This document shows positions 34,776 to 43,189 of a stretch of 64,000 bases of DNA, one piece after another (the stretch's first letter is position 1; every line of letters starts with the position of its first letter). The stretch is from Armatimonadetes bacterium DC. Its GTDB lineage: Bacteria; Armatimonadota; Fimbriimonadia; Fimbriimonadales; GBS-DC. The stretch spans positions 124,001-188,000 of the forward strand of contig LDYB01000016.1 of NCBI GenBank assembly GCA_001442985.1, given 5' to 3'. The notes under the pieces are model-generated. The model did not search any database, had not been told where the DNA came from, and worked only from the letters and a program-made list of their open reading frames with translations. Both the position numbers and the translations under genes were made by a program.

Positions 34776-35750
34776 ATGCAACAAAGCATCACAGGCTGGC
34801 TATGGGGAGCGTGGCTGATTCTCTGTTGGGCATGTGCGAACGCCCAGCCCGCTCCCGTCCTGATTCTTAAGAGCCGCGAGGGCGCGCTCTACGAGCCTGT
34901 GGTGCAGAGCCTGGTAAATGAGCTGAAGCGCAAAACGCCTGACCTCAACCCGCCCATTTTCAGCCTGACGGGTAGCAAAACCGACGCCGAAATCGTGCGC
35001 AACCTGCTGGAACGCAAACCGCGCGTGATTGTGGCGATTGGAACCGACGCCGCGCTCCAGCTGAAACAACACACCCACTCGCTGCCGGAATCGCAGCGCC
35101 CCATCGTGGTGTTCACGATGGTGCTGGACCCTGTGGCGCTCGGGTTAGTACCAGGTGCGGAGCAGTCGGACTCCCACTTCGTGGGCGTGGCGCTCACCGT
35201 GCGCCCGCAGCGCCAGTTTCGCGCCTTGCTGGATGTCGCCCCACAAGCCAGACGGATCGGCGTCGTATATAACCCCAACGATGCGACCTCAACGCGCCTT
35301 ATTCAGCAAGCACGCGACGATGCCGAAAAACTCGGAATTCAACTGGTGGAAGCCTCCGCCACAAAGCCTGAAGAGGTGCCCCAGGCGCTCAATGCTCTCA
35401 AAAACCAGATTGACGCTTTCTGGTTGATTCCCGACCCCGTATGCGCCGCGCCCCAACCGTTTCAGCAGATTCAGGCGTTCGTCTCGGAGCGGAAACTGCC
35501 GCTGGTGGCGTTTTCCGACTCGTATGTACGGCGCGGCGCGCTGATGGCAGTGGGTCCTGACCTTGCAGAGCAGGGCGTGCTGGCAGCCGAGCTGGTACAG
35601 CAGATTCTCAACGGCACGCCCGCAGAAACCCTGCCCTTGCTGACCCCGCGACGCCTGCTCTCCTACTATAACACCGCTCAGGCACGGCGGATTGGAATCG
35701 CGATTCCCGATATGCTCTTGAATCTTGCCGAAAAGGTGTTCGACCAATGA
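34776..35750 (+). CDS. ABC_sub_bind (TrpX-like) periplasmic binding protein
   Basis: 324 residues with a signal peptide (cleavage near ANAQ, residue 23) and the ABC_sub_bind fold: VIVAIGTDAALQLK, PIVVFTMVLDPV, RIGVVYNPNDATSTRL, VAFSDSYVRRGALMAVGPDLAEQG, PETLPLLTPR-like end. Characterised relatives bind Trp, Tyr or Phe. There is no ABC permease or ATPase next to it; instead it overlaps a sensor kinase gene by 4 bases (ATGA), so it probably presents a ligand to the kinase. Confidence 0.87.
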   Translation: MQQSITGWLWGAWLILCWACANAQPAPVLILKSREGALYEPVVQSLVNELKRKTPDLNPPIFSLTGSKTDAEIVRNLLERKPRVIVAIGTDAALQLKQHTHSLPESQRPIVVFTMVLDPVALGLVPGAEQSDSHFVGVALTVRPQRQFRALLDVAPQARRIGVVYNPNDATSTRLIQQARDDAEKLGIQLVEASATKPEEVPQALNALKNQIDAFWLIPDPVCAAPQPFQQIQAFVSERKLPLVAFSDSYVRRGALMAVGPDLAEQGVLAAELVQQILNGTPAETLPLLTPRRLLSYYNTAQARRIGIAIPDMLLNLAEKVFDQ

Positions 35751-38251
35751 GACGGTTAGGATTGCGTACGAGGCTGATGCTGTTTTATGGGCTGATGGCG
35801 TTAGCGCCCATCCTGCTGGCGGGCTATTTGCTCTATGCCTATCTGGGCGCTCAGACCACGCAGTCGCTTGCACACCTCCAGACGCAGGCGGAGCATCAGC
35901 TCCGACGCTACCACCGCACCACCACACAAGCAGCAGAGCAGGCTTTTGAGGAGTCGCTCCGCGCCACCCAGCCCGCGCTGGAACACCAGCTCCACGAGTT
36001 CCGACAGACCGCTCAAACCCAGCAGAGTCAGGCGCTGAAACAAAGCCTCGCCCAGATCTCTGCCCAGCTTCAGCAAGACCTCCAGCAGGTTCAGACCGAG
36101 ACGGAGCGCAACACCCAGCGCACTTTTGCGCAAGCCAGCCAGCGCATCGAGGCGGTACAGAGGCAGGCGCTTGCTACACTACTCGCCGAGTCGTCCCAGG
36201 CAACTCAAAGCGCACTGAGCGAACTGATAAAAGCCCAGCTCAACTTGCTGGCGGAGAGTCTTTCGCGCCAGGTGGAGGCAATCGCCCGCGACTATATCAC
36301 CCAGCTCACCCTGATTGCTCAGCAGCCAGCCATTCAGTCAGGGCGCGAGACCGAAAGCCGCTGGATTCTGCAAAGCCTGCAGAACCGTGAGCCTGCCTAT
36401 CAGCTGCTCGCGGTTCTGAACGCTCAGGGGAAGCCCCAGCTGATTCTCAGCGACGAGGAAATCCCTGAAACGGTGTTGGCCCCACTGATTCAGCCTCTGT
36501 GGGACGCGCTCCAGCGAACCGATGACCCGATGGTGGGCGCCCCAGTGGTGGTGACAATTGGCTTGCGACCAACGCCTTGCGTACCGTTGATGGCGCCCAT
36601 CCGTCAGCGGGGAACCGAGCTGGTGGGAGCGGTGTTTGCGATCGCATCGCTGGACGAGATGCGCCAGCTGCTGCAAACTTTTCGGATTGGCAAGCGTGGG
36701 GTCGCTTCGCTGGTGGCGGCGGACGGCACGCTCCTCGCTCATCCCGACAGCCGACAGGTGGGTTCCCGATTCGCGCTCGCCTTGCCTGAGCAAGGAACCG
36801 TGCAGGAAATGGAAACCCCCGACGGGCGAACCCTCGTGACCACCGCGCGAATCGCCCAGCTGAACGCCTACCTTGTCATCACCCAGCCCACAGAAGAGGC
36901 GTTTCAGCTGGTGCAGGCGCTTCAGGAACGACTTCAGCAAAGCTACCAGGTTCAAAGTGGCGAGATACACCAGGCGCTTCAGCAGATTCGGGGTGAGCTT
37001 CAGGGGCAGCTGGCGTCTCAACAACAGCGCTCGCGTACCCAGATTCGCGCAAGCCTGAAGCAGGTACAGACACACACACAACAACAACTGACAGACACCC
37101 TGAACGCCCTCAGCCAGCACCAGCGCACCGAGTGGCTCGCCCTCCTGCAAAACAGCTTCCGACTGTTGCAGGAAAACCTCTACAAACAGATTGCCACAGT
37201 GCAGAGCCAGATGTTTGAGCAAACGCGCCAGCAGTTCGGGATAATCCGCCAGCAGATTGTGGAGAACATCACCCAGCAGATGCAAAACGCCTTCCTGATA
37301 GCCCTCTTCACGGTGGCAGTGTTTATTCTGCTGGGCGGCTTGTATCTGCATCGCACGCTGGTGCGCCCCCTGCGCGCGATTGTCAATGCCAGCCATGCGA
37401 TTGCACAGGGCAATCTGGCACAGCGCGTGCAACTCCCTTATCGCGGTTGCCCTGACCTCAATCACCTTGCCGAATCGCTGAACTTTATGATAGACTCCCT
37501 GCGGCAGGCGGAAGCGCAGCTGATTCAGTCCTCGAAGCTGGCATCGCTGGGCACGCTGGCGTCAGGGGTAGCGCATGAGCTTAACCAGCCGCTCGCAATT
37601 ATTCGCGCCATCGCGCAACAGAATCTGGAGCTTCTGCGAAAGGGCGAGCTGACCCCCCAGCAGCGCGCCCTGCTGGAAGAAGACCTGCAGATTGTAGAGC
37701 GTCAAACTGCCCGCATGAGCCAGATTATTCTGCATCTGCGCACTTTTGCCCGCAAACCGAGCGAGGCGATGGAGCCTGTGAACCTCAACGAAGTGGCGCG
37801 GAATGCACTTATTCTGCTCCGTGAGCAGTTGCGCCAGCGCGAGATTACGCTGATAGAAGAGTACGACGAGACGCTGCCGACGGTGATGGGCGAAGCGAAT
37901 GCGCTGGAGCAGATTGTGATTAACCTGCTCACCAACGCCCGCGACGCGCTGGAAGCGACCCCCAACGCGCAAATTCGGATTGCCACACGCAAGGTGGAAC
38001 GCGACGGCGCGCTCTGGGTGGAACTCTGTGTCGCCGATAATGGTCCGGGCGTGCCCGAAGCCATCCGCTCCCAGATTTTTGACCCCTTCTTCACCACTAA
38101 AGACCCCAACAAGGGCACCGGGTTGGGGTTAGCCATCTCGCTGGAAATTGCCCAGAAACACAAAGGCACGCTCCGACTGGAACCGACCGAGCGCGGAGCG
38201 TGCTTCGTGTTGCAACTGCCGGCGGCGCAAACAGAGCGCGAGGCGGCTTAG
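35747..38251 (+). CDS. Membrane sensor histidine kinase with Cache-like domain between long coiled coils
   Basis: 834 residues. One membrane helix at 9-31; a Gln-rich helical region (about 40-185) with strong coiled-coil character; a Cache-like sensor (about 190-390: EPAYQLLAVLNAQGKPQLIL, GVASLVAADGTLLAHPD, AYLVITQPTEEAF); a second Gln-rich coiled coil (about 395-510); membrane helix 2 (about 515-535); HAMP (RPLRAIVNASHAIAQGNLAQRV); HisKA with H610 in SGVAHELNQPLAIIRA; HATPase with DNGPGVPEAIRSQIFDPFF and GTGLGLAIS. Overlaps the binding-protein gene by 4 bases, and its stop overlaps the convergent acyltransferase by 4. It should phosphorylate the receiver at 32502. Confidence 0.9.
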   Translation: MRRLGLRTRLMLFYGLMALAPILLAGYLLYAYLGAQTTQSLAHLQTQAEHQLRRYHRTTTQAAEQAFEESLRATQPALEHQLHEFRQTAQTQQSQALKQSLAQISAQLQQDLQQVQTETERNTQRTFAQASQRIEAVQRQALATLLAESSQATQSALSELIKAQLNLLAESLSRQVEAIARDYITQLTLIAQQPAIQSGRETESRWILQSLQNREPAYQLLAVLNAQGKPQLILSDEEIPETVLAPLIQPLWDALQRTDDPMVGAPVVVTIGLRPTPCVPLMAPIRQRGTELVGAVFAIASLDEMRQLLQTFRIGKRGVASLVAADGTLLAHPDSRQVGSRFALALPEQGTVQEMETPDGRTLVTTARIAQLNAYLVITQPTEEAFQLVQALQERLQQSYQVQSGEIHQALQQIRGELQGQLASQQQRSRTQIRASLKQVQTHTQQQLTDTLNALSQHQRTEWLALLQNSFRLLQENLYKQIATVQSQMFEQTRQQFGIIRQQIVENITQQMQNAFLIALFTVAVFILLGGLYLHRTLVRPLRAIVNASHAIAQGNLAQRVQLPYRGCPDLNHLAESLNFMIDSLRQAEAQLIQSSKLASLGTLASGVAHELNQPLAIIRAIAQQNLELLRKGELTPQQRALLEEDLQIVERQTARMSQIILHLRTFARKPSEAMEPVNLNEVARNALILLREQLRQREITLIEEYDETLPTVMGEANALEQIVINLLTNARDALEATPNAQIRIATRKVERDGALWVELCVADNGPGVPEAIRSQIFDPFFTTKDPNKGTGLGLAISLEIAQKHKGTLRLEPTERGACFVLQLPAAQTEREAA

Positions 38252-39411
38252 AGGCTCCCCAGCACCAGCGACTCGGCGTTTGCCACCTTGTCGGCGACCT
38301 CGTTCAAAAACTCCGCCGCGCCCACGCCATTAATCAGGCGGTGATCAAAGGTCAGCACCAGATTCACATGGGGCACGCCGTCCACAGGGAAGGTGTCGCC
38401 CGCGAACAGAATCGCGACTGCGGGCGCCACCAGCACAGGAATGGCGTCTATAATCTGATACCCACCCATGTAGGTGAGCAGGAGTTGCATGCTGGCGTCC
38501 GCCTGGTCTTCGCCTGCGCGCGCCTTGCGAATCTGCGCCTGCGCGGTACGCACGAATGACACGAAATCCAGCGCGGAAGCTTCCTTCACCAGCGCGGTGA
38601 CCAGCTCGTCGCCCGGACGCGCCACCGCAATCCCCAGATTCACATGCTGGTACTCGCGCAGGGTGTCCTCGCCCACCAGCTGGGAGCGGAACTTGGGATG
38701 ATTGCGCGTGGCTTGCACCACACAGTAAGCGAACACCTGAAATTCGGAGGGCTGGACGGGCACATCGGCACGCGCCTTGAGCTGGGCGACCGTTTTCTGA
38801 ATGCTGTCCCAGCGGGCAGTGCGGCGCATGGTGGCGGGTACCACCAGCTGGCTGCTGCGCTTGAGCCGATAGATAAAAGTACGCTGCTGCTGGGGGAGCG
38901 GGTAGTCCACATAGCCCCCCGGGGCAACGGTACGGGTGCTGAGGTAATGGTCGATATCTTCGGGCATGAGCTTATTGCCGTTGAGCGGGGGGATGCGGCG
39001 CAGCTCCTCTTCGGAAATGCCCTTCTGGCGGGCGTAGGCGCGTGTGCGGGGTGGGATTATCACCTCCAGCCGCTCGCCGACCGCTGGCGTGGGCGCACTG
39101 AGGGGGACTTCCACGCTCGGCGCGGTGTGCCCTGCGCCATGCCCCGTAGCGGGCGCCGCCTCCACCACGCCCTCCACCTCCATACGCGCAATCGGCGCCC
39201 CAATCGGTAAAATGTCGCCCTCCTTCGCCAGCCATTCCACAATCACACCCGTGTAGGGGCTTTCCACTTCCACATTCGCTTTGTCGGTCTCCATCTCGTA
39301 GATATGTTCGTCCCGCTGAACACGGTCGCCCGGCTGCTTCAGAAACCGCAGGACGCGCACCTCGGTCAAACCTTCACCTAACTGTGGAACCACGACCTCA
39401 ATAATTGCCAT
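38248..39411 (-). CDS. 2-oxo-acid dehydrogenase E2 (dihydrolipoamide acyltransferase)
   Basis: 387 residues: lipoyl domain (1-78) with the lipoylated Lys K44 in METDKANVEVE, a linker, an E3/E1 subunit-binding domain (about 115-155, IPPRTRAYARQKGISEEELRRI) and a catalytic acyltransferase core. Catalytic H357 is present (DHRLINGV), but the Asp of the HxxxDG motif is Asn (N361), which may lower activity or reflect a subfamily. E1 and E3 genes are not adjacent, so the oxo acid (pyruvate, 2-oxoglutarate or branched-chain) cannot be told. Start has GAGG upstream. Confidence 0.85.
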   Translation of the reverse strand: MAIIEVVVPQLGEGLTEVRVLRFLKQPGDRVQRDEHIYEMETDKANVEVESPYTGVIVEWLAKEGDILPIGAPIARMEVEGVVEAAPATGHGAGHTAPSVEVPLSAPTPAVGERLEVIIPPRTRAYARQKGISEEELRRIPPLNGNKLMPEDIDHYLSTRTVAPGGYVDYPLPQQQRTFIYRLKRSSQLVVPATMRRTARWDSIQKTVAQLKARADVPVQPSEFQVFAYCVVQATRNHPKFRSQLVGEDTLREYQHVNLGIAVARPGDELVTALVKEASALDFVSFVRTAQAQIRKARAGEDQADASMQLLLTYMGGYQIIDAIPVLVAPAVAILFAGDTFPVDGVPHVNLVLTFDHRLINGVGAAEFLNEVADKVANAESLVLGSL

Positions 39412-39503
39412 CGTTTCCGCCCTCCGTTGCGAGGAGTATTGTACCCGTTTTTTTGCCTCTACGGTGAACCTGCGCGGCGGATGCGTACGAGAGATAAACT
39501 TAT

Positions 39504-39734
39504 CTACGGTTTCGGTGGTTGGAGAGGATAGAACTGCTCGCTCTCTATCAATTCGGCAGCAAACCGGAGGGCAGCCCGGATCTCCTCCTCACCCAATCCA
39601 TACTCCTCCATAACCTCCTCAAAACTCATGCCGCTGGCTAAAGCGCCCAGCACACGCGCCACCGGCACCCGCGTGCCTGCAATCACAGGCTTTCCATGTT
39701 GAATCGAGGGATCAATCTTGATGCGCGCTTCCAT
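39504..39734 (-). CDS. DUF433 family protein (VapB-like antitoxin type)
   Basis: 76 residues with the DUF433 pattern: IKIDPSIQHGKPVIAGTRVPV, then VLGALASGMSFEEVMEEYGLGEEEIRAALRFA, a winged/helix-turn-helix fold. Members are often antitoxins beside a DUF5615/PIN-like toxin, but no such gene is downstream here, so it is an orphan. GGGG-TATACT lies 18 bases upstream of the ATG. Confidence 0.85.
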   Translation of the reverse strand: MEARIKIDPSIQHGKPVIAGTRVPVARVLGALASGMSFEEVMEEYGLGEEEIRAALRFAAELIESEQFYPLQPPKP

Positions 39735-39752
39735 CTGTTCTCACCCACGCCA

Positions 39753-39758
39753 AGTATA
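39753..39758 (-). promoter_or_regulatory. -10 box (GGGG-TATACT) of the DUF433 gene
   Basis: TATACT preceded by GGGG, 18 bases before ATG 39734; back-to-back with the plus-strand box at 39769. Confidence 0.5.
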
Positions 39759-39768
39759 CCCCATCGGG

Positions 39769-39774
39769 TATACT
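39769..39774 (+). promoter_or_regulatory. -10 box (GGG-TATACT) of the LolA-like gene
   Basis: TATACT preceded by GGG, 18 bases before ATG 39793, with a GGAGGG ribosome site between. Confidence 0.55.
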
Positions 39775-39792
39775 TCCCCACGGAGGGAAACG

Positions 39793-40542
39793 ATGCGAAA
39801 CCTGATCATTCTAATCGCAGGGGTCTTACTGCTCGGTGCGCTACTCGCTCAGCAGGATGCGAAAGCGTTCCTCAAGCAGGTGCAGCAAAAGTATCGCAAC
39901 GCCAAAACGATGGATGTCAATGTCAATCTGACCATCGAGTTCCAGATGGGTAGCAACAGTGGACGCCAGGTGATTGACGCCCATACGATTGTGCAGTTCC
40001 CCAACCGCGTGTACGCCAAAATCAAAGGCGGCATGATGGGCGAGACCGAAATCTACTCTGACGGCAAGACGATGTATATGTATAATCCGGCGACCAAGCA
40101 GTATATGAAGCGCGAGGCGCCGCCCAGCTTGAAGGGACCAGGCGCAGGCGCGCTGGGTCCCGTAGGACTGCTGTTTATGCTCGCCGAAGAAGACCTGGAT
40201 AAAGGCGGCGCCAACCGCAAATTCGCATTCAAGGGCACACAGAACCTGCAGGGCAAGCAGGTGCGCGTAGTGGAAATCACCGAAAGCGGTAATGGCGGCA
40301 ACTCCACAGTGCGTCTGATGGTGGGCACGAAGGATATGCTCATCCATCGCGTGGAATCGGTGGAGACGCGCAAGGGTCAGCAGCAAGGGCAGACCATGAC
40401 CCAGAAAGTTACCGTCGCCATCAAGTATAACAGTTTCGACAAGCCCGTGCCTGCGAGCCGTTTCAAGTTCACCCCCCCTAAAGACGCCAAAGAGATTCAG
40501 GCGCCCACTCCTGCCTCTCCGGGCGCGTCTCAAAGGCGCTAA
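39793..40542 (+). CDS. Exported LolA/DUF2092-like protein
   Basis: 249 residues. Signal peptide (MRNLIILIAGVLLLGALLAQ) then a beta-rich domain of the outer-membrane-lipoprotein-sorting/LolA-like type: AKAFLKQVQQKYRNAKTMDV, VQFPNRVYAKIKGGMMGETEIYSDGKTMYMYNPATKQYMK pattern, and a C-terminal Pro/Ala-rich tail. It may carry or sense lipid-like molecules in the periplasm; this is inferred from the fold. The ATG at 39793 has GGAGGG 5 bases before it; a longer frame from 39718 is rejected. A good intrinsic terminator follows directly. Confidence 0.75.
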   Translation: MRNLIILIAGVLLLGALLAQQDAKAFLKQVQQKYRNAKTMDVNVNLTIEFQMGSNSGRQVIDAHTIVQFPNRVYAKIKGGMMGETEIYSDGKTMYMYNPATKQYMKREAPPSLKGPGAGALGPVGLLFMLAEEDLDKGGANRKFAFKGTQNLQGKQVRVVEITESGNGGNSTVRLMVGTKDMLIHRVESVETRKGQQQGQTMTQKVTVAIKYNSFDKPVPASRFKFTPPKDAKEIQAPTPASPGASQRR

Positions 40543-40548
40543 GATGAG

Positions 40549-40581
40549 AGGGGCGCACGCAGGTGCGCCCCTGAGCTTTTT
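40549..40581 (+). terminator. Intrinsic terminator after the LolA-like gene
   Basis: Perfect 10-bp stem AGGGGCGCAC / GTGCGCCCCT (40549-40558 with 40563-40572), loop GCAG, followed by GAGC and TTTTT. It starts 7 bases after the stop codon. Confidence 0.85.
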
Positions 40582-40637
40582 ACTGCCTCCGAAACGCTCT
40601 CTCGCCTCCAGCGTCCATCCTGCAGAGGGTGAAATGC

Positions 40638-42626
40638 ATGAGACCTGTCTGGGCGCTTCTTCTGGGGATGAGCATCGGCTGGACCCAGGCGACGCATGAG
40701 GCGAATCTTTCTGAAGACCCGCGCTTGCAGAAACCCATCACGGTATGGGTGCGCACGGAGCCCCTGCGCGATGCGCTGAAAGCCATCCAGAAGCAGGTGG
40801 GCGTCCCCCTCATTTGTCCCGACCGCCTGCAGAGCGAAAAAGTGGCTGTTTTTGTGGAGAACCGCCCCGCGCACGAGGTGCTGACAAGGCTCGCCAGAGT
40901 GCTACGCCTGCGCTGGGAGACCTACAACGACGGGTATCGAATTGAGCGTGCTTTTGAAGAGACCAAACTCGAAGAGGAGGCGCTTCGCATAGACCGTGAA
41001 GCGGGGCGCAAGGGGATGGAAGCCTACCTGCAGATGCTCCGCCGCGTGATGGCGATGACCCCCGAAGAGCGCCGTCGGCGGCAAGAAGCGCTCAAGCAAG
41101 CCCTCAAAAACACGGAGACGCCCGACCCCCTGGTGGAGGAGGAACTGCTCTTCCTTCGCAGCCTCGAAGAGGACTGGGGCAGTCGTGCCCTTATGGTACT
41201 GGCTTCCTTGCCGCCTGCCCAGAGCCAGCGACTCGCGCAAGAGGGAACCTTGCTCTACAGCACGCATCCCCCTGCGGGCGTCAATCCCCTCCCGCCTGCG
41301 CTCTGGAAACTGTATCACGGCGATAGAGAGCCTCAAAAGGTACAGGAGATGTCCTCTGTGGGCAGTCAGGTTTCAGAGGTTCACCTGAGGCGGCTCAGCC
41401 TCGGCTACCGCTTCTCGACGCTCACCAACCTGCTGCTGGTTCAGGTGGGAGAGGAGAAGCACTACGAGCCTGTTTCGGGCGACCCTGACTATATGTACGC
41501 CCACTGTGAGTATGCAACCTACACGGAAGCGCAAGCGATTCCGATAGAGGAGTCGATTCTCGAGCGCTCTGCCCTGTATCAGCAGTGGGCGGAGTGGAGC
41601 GAGCCTGCTAAAGCAATCGTGGATTGGATTAACAAGCGCAAGCCCCTCCCAAATCGCTCCGCATTCCCGCCCGGATGGCAGCTCCCCCGGTTTCACGAGC
41701 GTTTGGGGAACTTCCTATCAATAGCAGCGGTGCTGGAGATTTTTGCGTGGCGCTATGGGATTCCCGTTGTCGCCGATTCGTACCGCGTGGGGGCGCTCGT
41801 GGTTCCAGAGAAGTTTTCCGAGACTGCCCTGCTAAAGTCTGCGCTCCACCAGTGCTGGGCACGGCGGGAGGGCGAGTACCTGCTGGTGCGGCGTCAACGC
41901 TACTGGGCGTGGCGTCAGGTGGAGCCGAACGAGGCAGTGATTCGCGAGCTGGAAGCCCGGTTCCAGCGAACAGGGAAGTTGTCCATCGACGACTACGCGC
42001 GATTTGTCAGCGCCCTGAGTCAGCCTGCCTATCACTATTTTCTGGAGCAGGGGCTTGGGGGACTCCAGCTGGGGTTGGGGGTGCAGTTTCCCTGCGAGCC
42101 GTTGTATCAGTTGCCCCTTCTGAAGTTCTGGGGTACGCTCACTCCTGCTCAGCGCATGGCGGTGATGTCAAAGGGGTTCCTGCCCTTGCGCCGTATGACG
42201 GTTGCCCAGCGCAAGGCGTTTGAACACGCGCTGGAGCCGCTCTTCTCCCATCCGAATCGCTTGCTCGCCCCCCCTGCTGAATGCGGCTACTCCGCTCCTG
42301 TGCGTGGTGCCCTCTCCTACCTTTTTCACGGTTCCAGCCTCAGCAATGTCTCCTTCAGTGAGGCGGGGTTCTACCTGCTGGAGCAGGAGAACTTGCGCGT
42401 GGAAAAGCGCCTCTTACAGGGTGATTTTGTTTACGAAGTGCATATCCACAACACGGATGCGGAAAAGGTCTCCGAGAAAGGCGCTCTGCTTCAGGCTTAT
42501 GAAAGCCAGGTTCAGAGGTTCGTGTTTCAGGTGACGCCCTCGTTTTTCACCGACTATCTGTTTTTCGCGCTGGCTCCGATGGAGTCGCCTAATCGCCCGG
42601 CGGCGGGGGGAAGTCCAGCACGGTAG
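40638..42626 (+). CDS. Exported protein with secretin/TonB short N-terminal-like domain
   Basis: 662 residues, family not recognised beyond its N-terminus. Signal peptide about 1-19. Residues about 30-105 resemble the STN fold seen at the start of secretins and FecA-like receptors (VWVRTEPLRDALKAIQKQVGVPLIC, then VAVFVENRPAHEVLTRLARVLRLRW). The large remainder is helical, with a repeat of the same idea around 360-430 (FLSIAAVLEIFAWRYGIPVVADSYRVG ... LLKSALHQCW). No barrel end is seen. ATG 40638 is chosen because AGAGG lies 9 bases upstream; GTG 40629 is an alternative. The last 38 bases overlap the convergent PEGA gene. Confidence 0.7.
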   Translation: MRPVWALLLGMSIGWTQATHEANLSEDPRLQKPITVWVRTEPLRDALKAIQKQVGVPLICPDRLQSEKVAVFVENRPAHEVLTRLARVLRLRWETYNDGYRIERAFEETKLEEEALRIDREAGRKGMEAYLQMLRRVMAMTPEERRRRQEALKQALKNTETPDPLVEEELLFLRSLEEDWGSRALMVLASLPPAQSQRLAQEGTLLYSTHPPAGVNPLPPALWKLYHGDREPQKVQEMSSVGSQVSEVHLRRLSLGYRFSTLTNLLLVQVGEEKHYEPVSGDPDYMYAHCEYATYTEAQAIPIEESILERSALYQQWAEWSEPAKAIVDWINKRKPLPNRSAFPPGWQLPRFHERLGNFLSIAAVLEIFAWRYGIPVVADSYRVGALVVPEKFSETALLKSALHQCWARREGEYLLVRRQRYWAWRQVEPNEAVIRELEARFQRTGKLSIDDYARFVSALSQPAYHYFLEQGLGGLQLGLGVQFPCEPLYQLPLLKFWGTLTPAQRMAVMSKGFLPLRRMTVAQRKAFEHALEPLFSHPNRLLAPPAECGYSAPVRGALSYLFHGSSLSNVSFSEAGFYLLEQENLRVEKRLLQGDFVYEVHIHNTDAEKVSEKGALLQAYESQVQRFVFQVTPSFFTDYLFFALAPMESPNRPAAGGSPAR

Positions 42627-43161
42627 TGGGGATTTCCATGCTCAGCCCGGTGGGGGTGTCCGTGACGATGATTTTGGTGCTGCCCATGCGCACGCCCACC
42701 ACGCGCCCGGTGTTATCCACGGTCGCAATCGCAGGGTTCTGGCTCGCCCACACGAAGTTCGCGCTCACGGGCTGATTGTTCTGGTCATACATGGCGGCGC
42801 TTACCTGAACCGCCTGAGCAACCCACACTTCAATTGTGGCAGGGTTCGCCTCGATGCGGTAGCGGCGCAGGTCATAGGTGATGGAGGTCTGCTGCCCTGC
42901 TATCACTGTGAAGGTCTGGAAAAGCGCCTGCCCGTTGCCCAGACTCACCTCCACTCGAATCTCGTGCGTGCCCGGAGGCAGTTCGATTCGGCTGGGGTCG
43001 CTCACAAGGTTCCCGTTGAGGTAGACCTTTGCGTCGGCAGGCTGCCCGGAGACGCGCAGGAAGAAAGTTCCCCCAGCGCCGCCCCCACCGCCAGAGCAGG
43101 CAATCAGGCTCGCCACAAACAGCGCTCCCAACCCTATCAACCACCATGTCGGTTTCCGCAT
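42589..43161 (-). CDS. PEGA + Big-2-like lipoprotein
   Basis: 190 residues. Lipoprotein signal with lipobox SLIAC (lipid Cys 22), a Gly-rich linker, a PEGA-type domain (about 33-95: LRVSGQPADAKVYLNGNLV, LPPGTHEIRVEV) and a bacterial Ig-like Big-2 domain (about 105-185: IEVWVAQAVQVSAAMYDQNN, WASQNPAIATVDNTGRVVGV). Both modules are carbohydrate/cell-surface scaffolds. Ends PPPPGD. Its 3' end overlaps the gene at 40638 on the opposite strand. Confidence 0.83.
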   Translation of the reverse strand: MRKPTWWLIGLGALFVASLIACSGGGGGAGGTFFLRVSGQPADAKVYLNGNLVSDPSRIELPPGTHEIRVEVSLGNGQALFQTFTVIAGQQTSITYDLRRYRIEANPATIEVWVAQAVQVSAAMYDQNNQPVSANFVWASQNPAIATVDNTGRVVGVRMGSTKIIVTDTPTGLSMEIPTTVLDFPPPPGD

Positions 43162-43189
43162 CGTTTGCCTCCGAGTTATTAGACGCCCA

